The notes beneath the pieces were generated by a model. The model was not told the DNA's origin and did not search any database. It saw nothing but the letters and a program-made list of their open reading frames with translations. Positions 7,386-14,644 of a DNA stretch of 14,644 bases are shown in pieces; the first letter of the stretch is position 1, and the number at the start of each line of letters is the position of its first letter. The stretch comes from Puniceicoccales bacterium (GTDB lineage Bacteria > Verrucomicrobiota > Verrucomicrobiia > Opitutales > LL51), in NCBI GenBank assembly GCA_031278845.1, contig JAITJQ010000016.1:1-14644 (forward strand), written 5' to 3'. The position numbers and the translations under genes are program-made.

Positions 7386-8153
7386 ATGAAAAAGTACATT
7401 CCAAAGAAGTCGTTAGGCCGTGCGGGTTGCGGTCTACTAATAGTTGCAGGATCCGTAGGGAATATGGCCTATGGAAGTCAAGATGCGCTGCTCCGACACA
7501 ATTGACGCCAAGACAAAAGAAGGGCAAGTTTTGCGGGCAATAGCTGGAGAAAAGATACCCAATGATCCTAACGGCGATACATGGTATTTGCAAGCCGTTC
7601 GGATGGGGGATCTAGAAAATGTCCGGCGTTATCTAAGCAATCTGCATTTGAATTTGAATGCGGTGGATAATAATGGAGACAGGTATTGTTAATCCGAATA
7701 TTCCCGATGTGAATAGATTAACGCCTTTAATTACGGCGGTCGATGATGTACATGTACCTCCAAATTTAAGGGGGGCCATGGCTTGGCGATTGCTTAGGAG
7801 TCCTTTGACTAGCGTTAATCAGCGAGGACCGGATAATAAACTGTCTTTGCAAGTTGTATTGGGAAAGGGTTTGGGACCGCAACTTTCCGGGGCCATCATC
7901 CGACGCAATCTGGAAGATTATAATATAATCATTAGAGTCGGGGCACTAGAGTTAACGGAAATCAGATCCTCGAGTTGCAAATATACTTATGGGTTTTTTG
8001 GAGGATCCCAGTGTTTGTGTTAATTGCCGCCATTGCTCCATCGATCAATTGATTGACGTAAATCGTCGAATGATTCATTTTGTTTTGAATGATTTGGGGA
8101 TCAATGTTGATGCGGCACCACTACTGGCAGCGAGACCAAAAGGAGAACAATAA
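7386..8153 (+). pseudogene. secreted ankyrin-repeat protein, copy A (frameshifted and internally deleted)
   Basis: The ATG at 7386 opens MKKYIPKKSLGRAGCGLLIV, a signal peptide nearly the same as in the intact copy B, but the frame ends after 39 residues. Compared with copy B one C is missing near 7485-7487; the next frame then continues the family sequence (LTPRQKKG, AIAGEKIPNDP, WYLQAVRMGDLENVRRYL) to a stop at 7690-7692. About 200 bp encoding further ankyrin repeats are missing near 7685. A third stretch (NPNIPDVNRLTPLITAV to near 7970) and a fourth (DPSVCVNCRHCSIDQLIDVN to the TAA at 8151-8153) match later parts of copy B in different frames. With at least three disruptions this is a decayed paralogue. 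Confidence 0.85.
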
Positions 8154-8163
8154 CAATGCCGTG

Positions 8164-8221
8164 GAAAAATATTTACAAAAAGCTTGCGTTGATTTAAGGT
8201 TTTGTTATTGTCCAATACGAT
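8164..8221 (+). promoter_or_regulatory. conserved leader upstream of ankyrin copy B
   Basis: This stretch matches 7327-7385, including TTTACA at 8172-8177, 50 bases before the ATG at 8222. No ribosome binding site is obvious in either copy, so translation may start with little Shine-Dalgarno help. Confidence 0.4.
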
Positions 8222-9400
8222 ATGGATAAATATATTCCAAAAAAGTTATTAGGCTGTATGAATTGCGGTTTGTTAATAGTTGCAGGATCCGTAGGGAATA
8301 TGGCCTATGGAAGTCAAGGTGCCGCTGCTCCGAGACAATTGACGCCATGGCAAGTAAAGGGGGCAATTTCTTGGGCAATAGCTGGAGAGAAGATACCCAA
8401 TGATCCCTACGGCGATACGTGGTATTTGCAAGCCGTTCGGAGTGGCAATCTGGAAGCGGTTCGGTGTTATCTAAGCAATTCGCATTTGAATTTGAATGAA
8501 ACGGATAATGATCGGAATACGGATTTGATGCTCGCAATAAGAGGTGGAGAACAGGATGAATGGAGGCCGGAATATCGGGAGATTTTCAACCTCATCGTTC
8601 AGCGTAGAAATCGGAATTGGAACTTACAAAACAAAACAAAAAAGCAAACGGCTTTATTGTTAGCGGTAGGGTGGGGACGGCTAGAGGCCTTAGATGCATT
8701 ACTACAAATTGATGAGATTGATCCAAATATCCCCAATATAGATAACACAACGCCTTTAATTGCAGCCATTAACAATTATCTTGTGTCTCCAGAAGTAAGG
8801 GAAGCTATGATTGGGAAATTACTGAACAACCCTCAAGTTGATGTTAATCGACCGACCCTCAATAATGTAACGCCTTTATTTGCAGCGATTGGCAATGTTA
8901 ACGTGTCTCCGTATTCAAGGGTTAGCACGGCTTTGCAACTGATTAATCATCCTCGAGTTAACGTTAATCTACGGGGAACAGGAGGTATATTGCCTATACA
9001 ATTTGCATATGTATCGGGTTTTGCGCCACAGCTTTCCAATGCCATCTGTCGGCGAAGTTTGGTGGATTATGATATGGCCGTTAAAAATGAAGCAAAAACT
9101 CTAATGGGACTATTGGTTCACGGTATGAACGACCAAGCTTTATTTATGATACAGCATTTGCTAGTCGATCCAAGGGTTAATGTCAATGACTATTACCATT
9201 GTCCCATCAATCAATTAGTCGATGCAGGTTGTCGAAAAACTCATTTTCTCCTGAATCAATTGGGAATCGATATCAGCGATTTGCCTAGAACTTCCGTAGA
9301 TCAATTGCGCAAAATCGATGCCAATATACAATTGTATAACACTTTTCTAACGCGACAGGATTCGGCGAGTTTTTGGCGGCTTTGCTCGGAATTGCAATAG
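8222..9400 (+). CDS. secreted ankyrin-repeat protein, intact copy B
   Basis: The protein has 392 residues. Residues 1-30 look like a Sec signal peptide: a basic start (MDKYIPKK), a hydrophobic core (LLIVAGSVG) and a possible cleavage site after AYG (28-30). The remainder is about seven degenerate ankyrin repeats: 65-97 (WYLQAVRSGNLEAVRCYL), 99-137, 141-171 (TALLLAVGWGRLEALDALL), 175-212 (TPLIAAI), 215-250 (TPLFAAIG), 254-290 and 290-326, then a short tail. Ankyrin repeats bind proteins; a secreted bacterial ankyrin protein suggests a host- or surface-facing role, which is inference. The flanking copies A and C are decayed paralogues sharing the signal peptide region. No secretion marker beyond the signal peptide and no catalytic domain is seen. 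Confidence 0.85.
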   Translation: MDKYIPKKLLGCMNCGLLIVAGSVGNMAYGSQGAAAPRQLTPWQVKGAISWAIAGEKIPNDPYGDTWYLQAVRSGNLEAVRCYLSNSHLNLNETDNDRNTDLMLAIRGGEQDEWRPEYREIFNLIVQRRNRNWNLQNKTKKQTALLLAVGWGRLEALDALLQIDEIDPNIPNIDNTTPLIAAINNYLVSPEVREAMIGKLLNNPQVDVNRPTLNNVTPLFAAIGNVNVSPYSRVSTALQLINHPRVNVNLRGTGGILPIQFAYVSGFAPQLSNAICRRSLVDYDMAVKNEAKTLMGLLVHGMNDQALFMIQHLLVDPRVNVNDYYHCPINQLVDAGCRKTHFLLNQLGIDISDLPRTSVDQLRKIDANIQLYNTFLTRQDSASFWRLCSELQ

Positions 9401-9500
9401 AATTTTGATAAAAAATAAATGGGAATAAAGTTTATATTCGGGCCTGGTTTCATTCTTGTCCCGAATATTTTGTATGGAGAAAATCTCTCAAAGAAAAATA

Positions 9501-9705
9501 AAAGTTGGTTAGGCCGTGCGGGTTGCGGTCTACTAATATTATTACGGGATCCGAGGGAAATATGGCCTATGGAAGTCAAGATGCCGTTCCTCCGACACAA
9601 TTGACGCCAAGGCAAAAGAAGGGCAAATTTTGCGGGCTAGGGACTGGAGAAAGGAAAACCCTGAGGACGTTACTGGATAAGTTGGATACAAAGAATAGAC
9701 GGTAA
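9501..9705 (+). pseudogene. remnant of a third ankyrin-family copy (C), 5' part only
   Basis: Positions 9501-9656 match the signal peptide and the following segment of copy A, including a 31-base identical run GTTAGGCCGTGCGG...CTACTAATA and the segment encoding NMAYGSQDA then PPTQLTPRQKKGK. Small indels near 9538-9560 split it between two frames. The family start codon is missing, and after AGGGACTGGAGAAAGG the similarity stops; the frame runs on to a TAA at 9703-9705. No ankyrin repeats remain. It is closer to A than to B. The stretch 9706-9896 after it holds no recognised gene. Confidence 0.75.
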
Positions 9706-9928
9706 CAACTTTAACAAAGATTCCAACAAATAGAAACCGTACCGATTGATGCCGGCACAGAAGAATAATTCAAAAAATCCGCTAAGTAAGCGACTTTTTC
9801 CCTCTTCACCAAAAAAATAAAAAATTCCTGCAAAAAAAGACTTGACTCATCCTAAGAATTCTGGAAGCATACTCCGTAGTTTAAAGAAAGGAAAAAATGA
9901 ATAGTAGTAAAATAAAAATGTTAAACAT

Positions 9929-10690
9929 GTGGCATTAGGCACTTCTCTTTTAGGAAGTTTAGGTGCTTTTTTAGGAGCCACTACATCGCTTGAGGCTGCA
10001 GCCGATTTTGACGCAAGGCTAGAGATGGATGTTCCACCAACGGGATCAGCGGATGAGGAAGAAATAAACTGGAGCATGAATAAGTCTCAGTTGATCAAAA
10101 TAGCAAAAAAAAATAATATAGAAATTGATCCAGATCACGCGCAATGTGCTGCGTTTACGATAACCCAAGTATTTAACCAATCAGGGGTAAGGAGAGAAAT
10201 ATCTAATTACGCTGATAATCAATTACGTGCATTGAGGGTACTTGAACATGCATTGATGGCATTTGATCCGGATAAAATGTTGGGACGAGTAAGCCTAGAT
10301 ACCGTGCAAAAACGACTAATAGAGACAGTAGAAACATGGTCGAAGGGAAGAAATGAGGATACTACACAGGCAATGTTAGATGCAGCAAAAAATGCAAAAA
10401 TAGTAGAAATAGTAGAGGCACGGCTAAGAGTTTTATGTGTCCCAGAATCTCCCGAAGAAGAAGCGGATTGCCCTCCAGCAAGAAGGCCTGATTTTGCCGC
10501 CTTTCGCATGCCTCAAGGATGGATGGATGCAGAAGCCGCAGAGCGCGCGAGAAAGGCACAATGCTTTCTGGCGGCTGAGGCATCAGCCCTTAGACAGGAG
10601 CTAATGGCATTAATGGAGATACTAAAAAGGCAGAATCCAGCTTCTTTCTATCAAATAGCATCAACATTAGAGAATCTCTTGGATGAGTAG
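9929..10690 (+). CDS. hypothetical secreted alpha-helical protein, start region probably frameshifted
   Basis: I do not recognise a family. As read from the GTG at 9929 the protein has 253 residues and begins ALGTSLLGSLGAFLGATTSLEAAAD, a hydrophobic stretch with an AAA site like a signal peptide but without the basic start. The rest is mostly predicted helix, acidic and Ala/Glu/Arg-rich, with a Pro-rich break (PESPEEEADCPPARRPD, about 174-190) and four cysteines. A better start lies at 9897: AAAGGA at 9887-9892 followed by an ATG encoding MNSSKIK, but that frame stops at 9936-9938. Adding one A to the A5 run at 9914-9918 would join them into MNSSKIKNVKHVALGTSLLG, a standard signal peptide. 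So the gene may be broken, slippage-controlled or carry a sequence error. It lies just after the ankyrin block and has its own terminator. Confidence 0.65.
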   Translation: MALGTSLLGSLGAFLGATTSLEAAADFDARLEMDVPPTGSADEEEINWSMNKSQLIKIAKKNNIEIDPDHAQCAAFTITQVFNQSGVRREISNYADNQLRALRVLEHALMAFDPDKMLGRVSLDTVQKRLIETVETWSKGRNEDTTQAMLDAAKNAKIVEIVEARLRVLCVPESPEEEADCPPARRPDFAAFRMPQGWMDAEAAERARKAQCFLAAEASALRQELMALMEILKRQNPASFYQIASTLENLLDE

Positions 10691-10719
10691 AGCACCCAGA
10701 TAATAGTTTTTTTATTGTG

Positions 10720-10750
10720 AAAGCATCTCGGAAGGGATGCTTTTGTGTTT
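10720..10750 (+). terminator. rho-independent terminator after the helical secreted protein gene
   Basis: A 10-bp stem with one G-T pair (AAAGCATCTC 10720-10729 with GGGATGCTTT 10734-10743, loop GGAA) is followed by TGTGTTT. It lies 30 bases after the stop codon at 10690. Confidence 0.8.
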
Positions 10751-10838
10751 GTTGTTTATACATCGCTTAATATCACAACTTTAATTATAAAATCGCTAAT
10801 TTGATTTATGTAACCCCCTAGTAATTTATTGAAGATAA

Positions 10839-10955
10839 ATGAATGCGAGGATGTTGCGACATTTTTATCGCGAAATAAGTGCCACGGGAAACTTGGCTAA
10901 TCAAGATCTTGAGGAAATGCTTATTCGATTAAACAGAACGTACTCATCCCAATAG
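10839..10955 (+). CDS. possible small ORF, 38 residues, unknown
   Basis: An ATG at 10839 opens MNARMLRHFYREISATGNLA and runs to a TAG at 10953-10955. It is polar and helix-prone, without a signal or membrane segment. Only a weak GAAG stands before the start. It lies in an otherwise gene-free stretch between the terminator at 10720 and the metallo-hydrolase stop at 11024. It could be a small protein, the worn end of an old gene, or chance. Confidence 0.25.
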   Translation: MNARMLRHFYREISATGNLANQDLEEMLIRLNRTYSSQ

Positions 10956-11023
10956 TATTTCGTAAAATAAGGTAATATACTGAAGCCAAAAGATCATCTT
11001 ACCCATATATTCCAAAACAATGA

Positions 11024-11680
11024 TTACTTTTTCGGACGAACGTAGGGATTTTCTCTTTTTTCTTTGCCAATTGTCGTTAACCACCCATGGCCAGGAATTA
11101 CCTGCGTTTCGTCGGGAAGAAGATACAGCTTTTCACGAATATTCCTAAACAAAGTATGCTTATTACCTCCCGGAAAATCGGAGCGTCCAACCGTTCCAGC
11201 AAAAAGAGTATCCCCGACAAAACAAATACCAAGATCTTTGACGTAATACGCCGCTCCACCCTCAACATGCCCCGCAATCCATAGCGTTTGCACCGATAAC
11301 TCACCAATTGTAAAATGTAGCCCATCGGTTAAAATGTGATCAATTTTACAAGATTCGATCGAAAAATCCATCGGTAACAGTAGCTCCGCACGCTCCACAT
11401 GTTCGATAAAAGGAACATCGAGTGTATAGGCATATGTTTTGAGTCCCTTTTCGCGAAAAACCGATGCACTCCCAATATGATCCCAATGGTAATGTGTGAT
11501 GAGTAACGCTTTCAATTGAATCTCTTTTTGTGCGGCAATGGAAAAGATCGTCTCTGCTGATTCGGGTGGAGCATCGATAATAAACCCCTGTCCTTGCCAA
11601 ACGATGAATCCGACATTTGTTCGCAAAGGACCTAAAGGATATACGTCCACCGTGGTGTCCAACTGATTGTAAATATTCAC
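11024..11680 (-). CDS. metallo-beta-lactamase-fold hydrolase, glyoxalase II-like (YcbL type)
   Basis: From the GTG at 11680 the protein has 218 residues and is a short metallo-beta-lactamase-fold hydrolase of the hydroxyacylglutathione hydrolase branch. The metal motifs are THYHWDH (63-69), AGH (136-138), GDTLFAG (156-162) and PGHG (196-199), in the order and spacing expected for two zinc or iron ions; GRSDFPGG follows the Asp as in YcbL-like proteins. The usual PGH at the third ligand is AGH here, a mild change. A thioester hydrolase role in methylglyoxal removal is likely for the branch, but the substrate cannot be proved. A TTG at 11716 is also in frame and adds 12 residues; the GTG is preferred because GGA lies just upstream and the fold begins soon after. 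It is divergent from the TPR gene. Confidence 0.88.
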   Translation of the reverse strand: MNIYNQLDTTVDVYPLGPLRTNVGFIVWQGQGFIIDAPPESAETIFSIAAQKEIQLKALLITHYHWDHIGSASVFREKGLKTYAYTLDVPFIEHVERAELLLPMDFSIESCKIDHILTDGLHFTIGELSVQTLWIAGHVEGGAAYYVKDLGICFVGDTLFAGTVGRSDFPGGNKHTLFRNIREKLYLLPDETQVIPGHGWLTTIGKEKRENPYVRPKK

Positions 11681-11787
11681 TTTCCATAAAGATATGAATT
11701 GAAGATTGCCATTCAAGTTTGTTCTTTGGGAAATAACTTTAAATTCAATAAATGCTACATTAATGCAATGTTAGCGGCCAAACAATT

Positions 11788-11836
11788 CCATCTAACATTA
11801 CGTAAATATTTAACGCCTGTCGCGTTATTTAGATGG
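11788..11836. promoter_or_regulatory. interrupted palindrome between the metallo-hydrolase and TPR genes
   Basis: CCATCTAA (11788-11795) pairs with TTAGATGG (11829-11836), and inside it AACGC (11812-11816) pairs with GCGTT (11822-11826) around CTGTC. The outer arm ends two bases before a promoter-like -35 box, a position suited to a regulator binding site. The function is not shown. Confidence 0.35.
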
Positions 11837-11838
11837 TT

Positions 11839-11867
11839 TTGATTTTAAAATTTAGGTATGGGATAAT
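11839..11867 (+). promoter_or_regulatory. sigma-70-like promoter for the TPR gene
   Basis: TTGATT (11839-11844) and GATAAT (11862-11867) are separated by exactly 17 bases, each one or two changes from consensus. The predicted transcript would begin about 37 bases before the ATG at 11911. Confidence 0.45.
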
Positions 11868-11910
11868 TTAGACTTTTCTTTTATTAAAAATTTGACAGGC
11901 TTACTCTTGC

Positions 11911-12564
11911 ATGGATACTAAAAAGAAAATCGATCAGTTTTGTCAGAAAATAGAAGATATGATAAAGGAGATTTCTTCTGGGGAGTTTGGGTTATCGTTA
12001 GGTATTTTAAGAGGGAATACGTCTCTTCTAATGACGATTTATCGCGCGGCATTGGATCGCTATGCCAGTGACAAAGGATGTTGGAAGGTTTTAGAGCAAA
12101 TCATTTCCAAGTCTGGAGAGCGTCCTTTGCAGGAGGTATTTGCTTCATCGACGGAGAACGATGTACAAATTCTCACCAAATTTGCAGAAACATACTACAA
12201 TGAGGGTAAGGTACAGATAGCAGCCCAATTGTTTCAATTTTTGACGTTACTCTGTCCCGATGGAGTTCCGCATCCCACCACTTACATGTTACTTGCTGAA
12301 TCCATTTCGGAACTCAATATTGATTTAGGGTTACAGATCTACGATTTTGTTCTCAATATTTTTCCGGATCATCCGGCCATTTTACTTGGTGCAGCGAGGC
12401 GTTATAGTGATGGTGAGCGGCCTAAACGTGCCCTTCGTCTTCTTGAACACGCCAGGGAAGTTTGCGAACACAATGTGGAAACAGATCCGTCTTTGCAAAA
12501 ATTTCTTGATATTTTTAATCCTGAATTTGAGAAAATTCGAAACGAGATTCTTGCGAAAGAATAA
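11911..12564 (+). CDS. tetratricopeptide-repeat protein
   Basis: This 217-residue soluble protein has three TPR-like helix pairs: 85-117 (FAETYYNEGKVQIAAQLFQF), 121-153 (YMLLAESISELNIDLGLQIY) and 154-187 (ILLGAARRYSDGERPKRALR). The N-terminal 80 residues are helical without a known domain. Three central TPRs in a small acidic protein recall class II type III secretion chaperones (SycD/LcrH), but flanking genes give no support, so only a protein-protein adaptor role is claimed. The ATG at 11911 is the first start in frame; ACAGG is rather far upstream. It converges on dnaJ with only seven bases between stop codons, leaving no room for a separate terminator. Confidence 0.8.
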   Translation: MDTKKKIDQFCQKIEDMIKEISSGEFGLSLGILRGNTSLLMTIYRAALDRYASDKGCWKVLEQIISKSGERPLQEVFASSTENDVQILTKFAETYYNEGKVQIAAQLFQFLTLLCPDGVPHPTTYMLLAESISELNIDLGLQIYDFVLNIFPDHPAILLGAARRYSDGERPKRALRLLEHAREVCEHNVETDPSLQKFLDIFNPEFEKIRNEILAKE

Positions 12565-12571
12565 CAATATT

Positions 12572-13699
12572 TTACTGAAAAGAGTCCTTAATTTTCGAGA
12601 ACCAGGATTTTTCGTTAGAGCCGAGGGATATTGCGAAGGCCTCCAGCTTAGCGCGTTGTTCCGATGTCAATTTTTTAGGCACTTCAATTCCGATATGGAC
12701 CAATTGATCGCCGCGGTGACCCGTTGAGAAATTTGGCATACCGTAACCGCGCATACGTAAAATCGAATCCGGTTGAGTTCCTGCGGGTATTTGGAGAACC
12801 GCCTCCGCATCAATTGTTTTTATATTAATTTCTCCGCCCAGGGCAGCTAGGGTAAATGGAATGGATAAACTACAATGTAAATGGTCACCATCGCGTTCGA
12901 ATTGTTTATCATTTTTAATGAAGACGACGACAAACAAGTCACCATTGTGCCCACCGCGGACACCCGATTCGCCGAAACCATTTAATCGCAATTTCATTCC
13001 GTGGGCAATGCCTGCAGGAATTTTAATTTTCGTCTTTGTATTTTCCTCGACACAGCCTGTTCCCTGGCAAGCGCGGCAGGGATTTGTGATTTTCATTCCG
13101 GTACCACTACAATCGGGGCAAGTTTGGCGCATCGCAAAAAATCCTTGGGACATGGTTAAAACTCCGGAGCCGTGGCAAGTGGAACAGGTCCCTACCTGTG
13201 AACCCTTTTCGGAACCCGTTCCGTCACAATGAGTACAAGCTATATGGCGTTCGTAGCGCAATAATTTTTCCACACCGGTAAAGGCTTCTTTGAGAGAAAT
13301 TTCCAAATCGTAGCGCAAATCGGATCCATCCTGCTGTACCGAACGTCGCTTTGCATTTCCACCAAATAAATCGCCAAAAATACCGCCTTCGCCCCCAAAG
13401 GCTTCCCTGAAAATATCGAATGGATCTTGAAAACCGCTACCATACCGACGTCCTGACTGATTTCCTTCTCGGGAATCAAAGGCATCGTGACCATAACGGT
13501 CATAGGTGGTCCGTTTCTGTCCATCGCTGAGGACATCGTAAGCTTCCGAAACCTGTTTGAATTTCTCCTCTGCCGATTTATCGCCAGGATTTTTATCGGG
13601 ATGGTATTTGATCGCCATCTTTCGGTAAGCCTTTTTAATTTCGTCGGCCGATGCGTCTTTAGGTACTCCCAGCAATTCGTAATAATCCGTTTTAGCCAT
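12572..13699 (-). CDS. dnaJ: chaperone protein DnaJ (Hsp40)
   Basis: The protein has 375 residues and all DnaJ parts: J domain (1-70) with HPD at 33-35, Gly/Phe-rich linker (about 75-115, shorter in glycine than usual), a zinc-binding domain with four motifs (CTHCDGTG 155-162, CSTCHGSG 172-179, CPDCSGTG 194-201, CRACQGTG 208-215), and the C-terminal substrate-binding domains. It delivers unfolded proteins to DnaK and stimulates its ATPase. The start ATG at 13699 follows the grpE stop by one base, and its ribosome binding site GGAGGG lies inside the last grpE codons, so the two are translationally linked. dnaK itself is not in the window. A normal length and intact motifs argue that it is functional. 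Confidence 0.98.
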   Translation of the reverse strand: MAKTDYYELLGVPKDASADEIKKAYRKMAIKYHPDKNPGDKSAEEKFKQVSEAYDVLSDGQKRTTYDRYGHDAFDSREGNQSGRRYGSGFQDPFDIFREAFGGEGGIFGDLFGGNAKRRSVQQDGSDLRYDLEISLKEAFTGVEKLLRYERHIACTHCDGTGSEKGSQVGTCSTCHGSGVLTMSQGFFAMRQTCPDCSGTGMKITNPCRACQGTGCVEENTKTKIKIPAGIAHGMKLRLNGFGESGVRGGHNGDLFVVVFIKNDKQFERDGDHLHCSLSIPFTLAALGGEINIKTIDAEAVLQIPAGTQPDSILRMRGYGMPNFSTGHRGDQLVHIGIEVPKKLTSEQRAKLEAFAISLGSNEKSWFSKIKDSFQ

Positions 13700-13700
13700 T

Positions 13701-14360
13701 CTATTTTCCCTCCATTTGAGCGCCTTTTGAAACCACTACCGCAGCGGGGCGTAGGAGGCGGTCGTGCAAAAGGTATCCTTTGCGGACCGTTTGAACGACA
13801 TGTTCCTGTGGTATACTTTCATCATGGACATAGGCAACGGCCTCTTCCCACTGCGGGTTAAAAGCCTCCCCTTGGGGAGCGATTTCTTTCAAACCTCTTG
13901 TGGCGAGGAGTGACTGCAGTTGCATAAAAATCATCTGAAACCCGGAAAGCGCATGAGAATTTTCCCGCATCGACTTTAGTCCGAGTTCGAAGCTATCAAG
14001 AACGGGTAACAGTTCTTCGATGAAGTCGGCACAGGCGAAGCGGCGGAGATCGTCTTGGTCGCGGATAGCACGTTTGCGGTAGTTATCGAAATCTGCTTGA
14101 GCGCGGAGCAATTGTTCCCTAAGCTGCCGTAATTCCTGGGCTACGAAATCGGTTACCGATATATTAACGGGTATCTCGGCCTGAAGATTGGCAATTTTCT
14201 CCAACTCCTGGATTAAATTTTCTTTATTATCCGAAAGATTAGCCATATCCTGGTTATTTTCGATAGACTGACTGTCCAAATCTTCGATTTCCGGGTTAGC
14301 ATTTTCCGGATTCCGTTCACGCTGCGTTTTTTCATCAATCGTATCCATGTGGTACAGCAT
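13701..14360 (-). CDS. grpE: GrpE nucleotide exchange factor for DnaK
   Basis: This 219-residue protein is GrpE, the factor that releases ADP from DnaK. It has an acidic, disordered N-terminus (to about 50), the long paired helix (about 80-125, QADFDNYRKRAIRDQDDLRR), the four-helix bundle region (IEELLPVLDSFELGL) and the C-terminal beta domain (FNPQWEEAVAYV to the VRKGYLLHDRLLRPAAVVVS signature). The ATG at 14360 is taken as the start; an ATG four codons later (14348) is equally possible, and neither has a clear ribosome binding site. It forms an operon with dnaJ. Upstream, 14361-14512 holds no recognised gene, and a hairpin repeat follows. Confidence 0.97.
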   Translation of the reverse strand: MLYHMDTIDEKTQRERNPENANPEIEDLDSQSIENNQDMANLSDNKENLIQELEKIANLQAEIPVNISVTDFVAQELRQLREQLLRAQADFDNYRKRAIRDQDDLRRFACADFIEELLPVLDSFELGLKSMRENSHALSGFQMIFMQLQSLLATRGLKEIAPQGEAFNPQWEEAVAYVHDESIPQEHVVQTVRKGYLLHDRLLRPAAVVVSKGAQMEGK

Positions 14361-14512
14361 ATGTATTAGGATAAAACAATTTCAAGCAAACTTTTTTCTA
14401 ACAATACCTAAAGGGACAAAAAAATAGACCTATTGCAAAAGCTCTCCCAAAATCACCCGTATAGTTTTTGGTGTCAAATATTTCATTTCGCCATTCGCGT
14501 AAGAGTCTATTC

Positions 14513-14639
14513 TTGACCTTGCGGCCCAGCCCTGCGCATACTGCGCAGGGCTGGCCGCAAAAAGAGGTCAAGGAGTCCATGACTCCTTGCGGGGTATGGG
14601 GCAGAGCCCCATAAAAAGCACATCCCGAAAGATGCGCTT
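14513..14639. repeat. dispersed hairpin repeat element, copy 3
   Basis: The cleanest copy. TTGACC (14513-14518) pairs with GGTCAA (14566-14571) around a 19-bp hairpin with one bulged C (14519-14538 with 14542-14560, loop TAC). A perfect 8-bp hairpin follows (14570-14577 with 14581-14588, loop CAT), then TGCGGGG and a 7-bp hairpin TATGGGG (14595-14601) with CCCCATA (14607-14613) around CAGAG. The last is AAGCACATC (14616-14624) with GATGCGCTT (14631-14639), one mismatch, loop CCGAAA, followed by CGTTT, terminator-like and similar in its arms to the terminator at 10720. It lies upstream of grpE and probably ends a gene beyond the window. Confidence 0.8.
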
Positions 14640-14644
14640 CGTTT

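Noticed and set aside
8246..8257. LLGC in the intact ankyrin protein as a lipoprotein box
   Set aside because: It comes right after the basic start with no hydrophobic stretch before it, and copy A has LGRAGC there instead; an ordinary signal peptide fits better.
9842..9873. TTGACT and CATACT as a promoter for the helical secreted protein
   Set aside because: The spacing is 20 bases, too long for a normal sigma-70 promoter.
14380..14386. CTTGAAA upstream of grpE as a heat-shock (sigma-32) -35 box
   Set aside because: No CCCCAT-like -10 sequence at the expected spacing; the half-site alone is weak.
14398..14580. Minus-strand open frame of 60 codons at the right edge
   Set aside because: Most of it lies within the hairpin repeat, with no start signal or recognisable content.

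Overview
The window reads as about 14.6 kb of chromosome from a moderately AT-rich, probably host-associated Gram-negative bacterium. The best guess is the Planctomycetes-Verrucomicrobia-Chlamydiae group, perhaps a Verrucomicrobiota (Opitutia-like) lineage. That rests on a single large pseudopilin with a C-terminal GG-x-V-x3-DGH motif, a type II secretion F protein standing apart from a full gsp cluster, and secreted ankyrin-repeat proteins with decaying paralogues. No 16S or other decisive marker is present, so the taxonomy is inference.

Layout, left to right. A truncated GC-rich hairpin repeat (1-50) abuts the end of a Nif3-family gene (54-806, minus). Divergent from it is an ABC-F ATPase of the YheS type (915-2747, plus). 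Positions 2755-3068 hold no gene but are packed with stem-loops, including a full copy of the hairpin repeat. Then come three minus-strand genes: CNNM/CBS membrane protein (7271-6225), GspF/PilC-type inner-membrane protein (6032-4320) and a pseudopilin (4064-3148). The pseudopilin leader is interrupted by about 14 copies of an 8-bp repeat that puts its start codon out of frame. A duplicated remnant of the CNNM 3' end lies between the CNNM gene and gspF and carries the gspF ribosome binding site.

Positions 7327-9705 are an accessory block: three tandem copies of a secreted ankyrin-repeat gene family, the first frameshifted and internally deleted, the second intact (8222-9400), the third a short remnant. 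Next is a helical, probably secreted protein of unknown function (9929-10690), whose signal peptide seems to be missing one base relative to its ribosome binding site and ATG, followed by a clear terminator. The right part is housekeeping: a glyoxalase-II-like metallo-hydrolase (minus), a TPR protein (plus) with a palindrome and promoter-like boxes upstream, and grpE-dnaJ (minus), one base apart. A second full copy of the hairpin repeat ends the window.

The most notable observations are (1) the 8-bp repeat tract in the pseudopilin leader, where losing one unit would restore a canonical prepilin and where removing every unit leaves a textbook leader; (2) a dispersed structured repeat whose hairpin stems differ in sequence between copies but stay paired around a conserved loop; and (3) the duplicated CNNM tail that supplies the translation start region of gspF.
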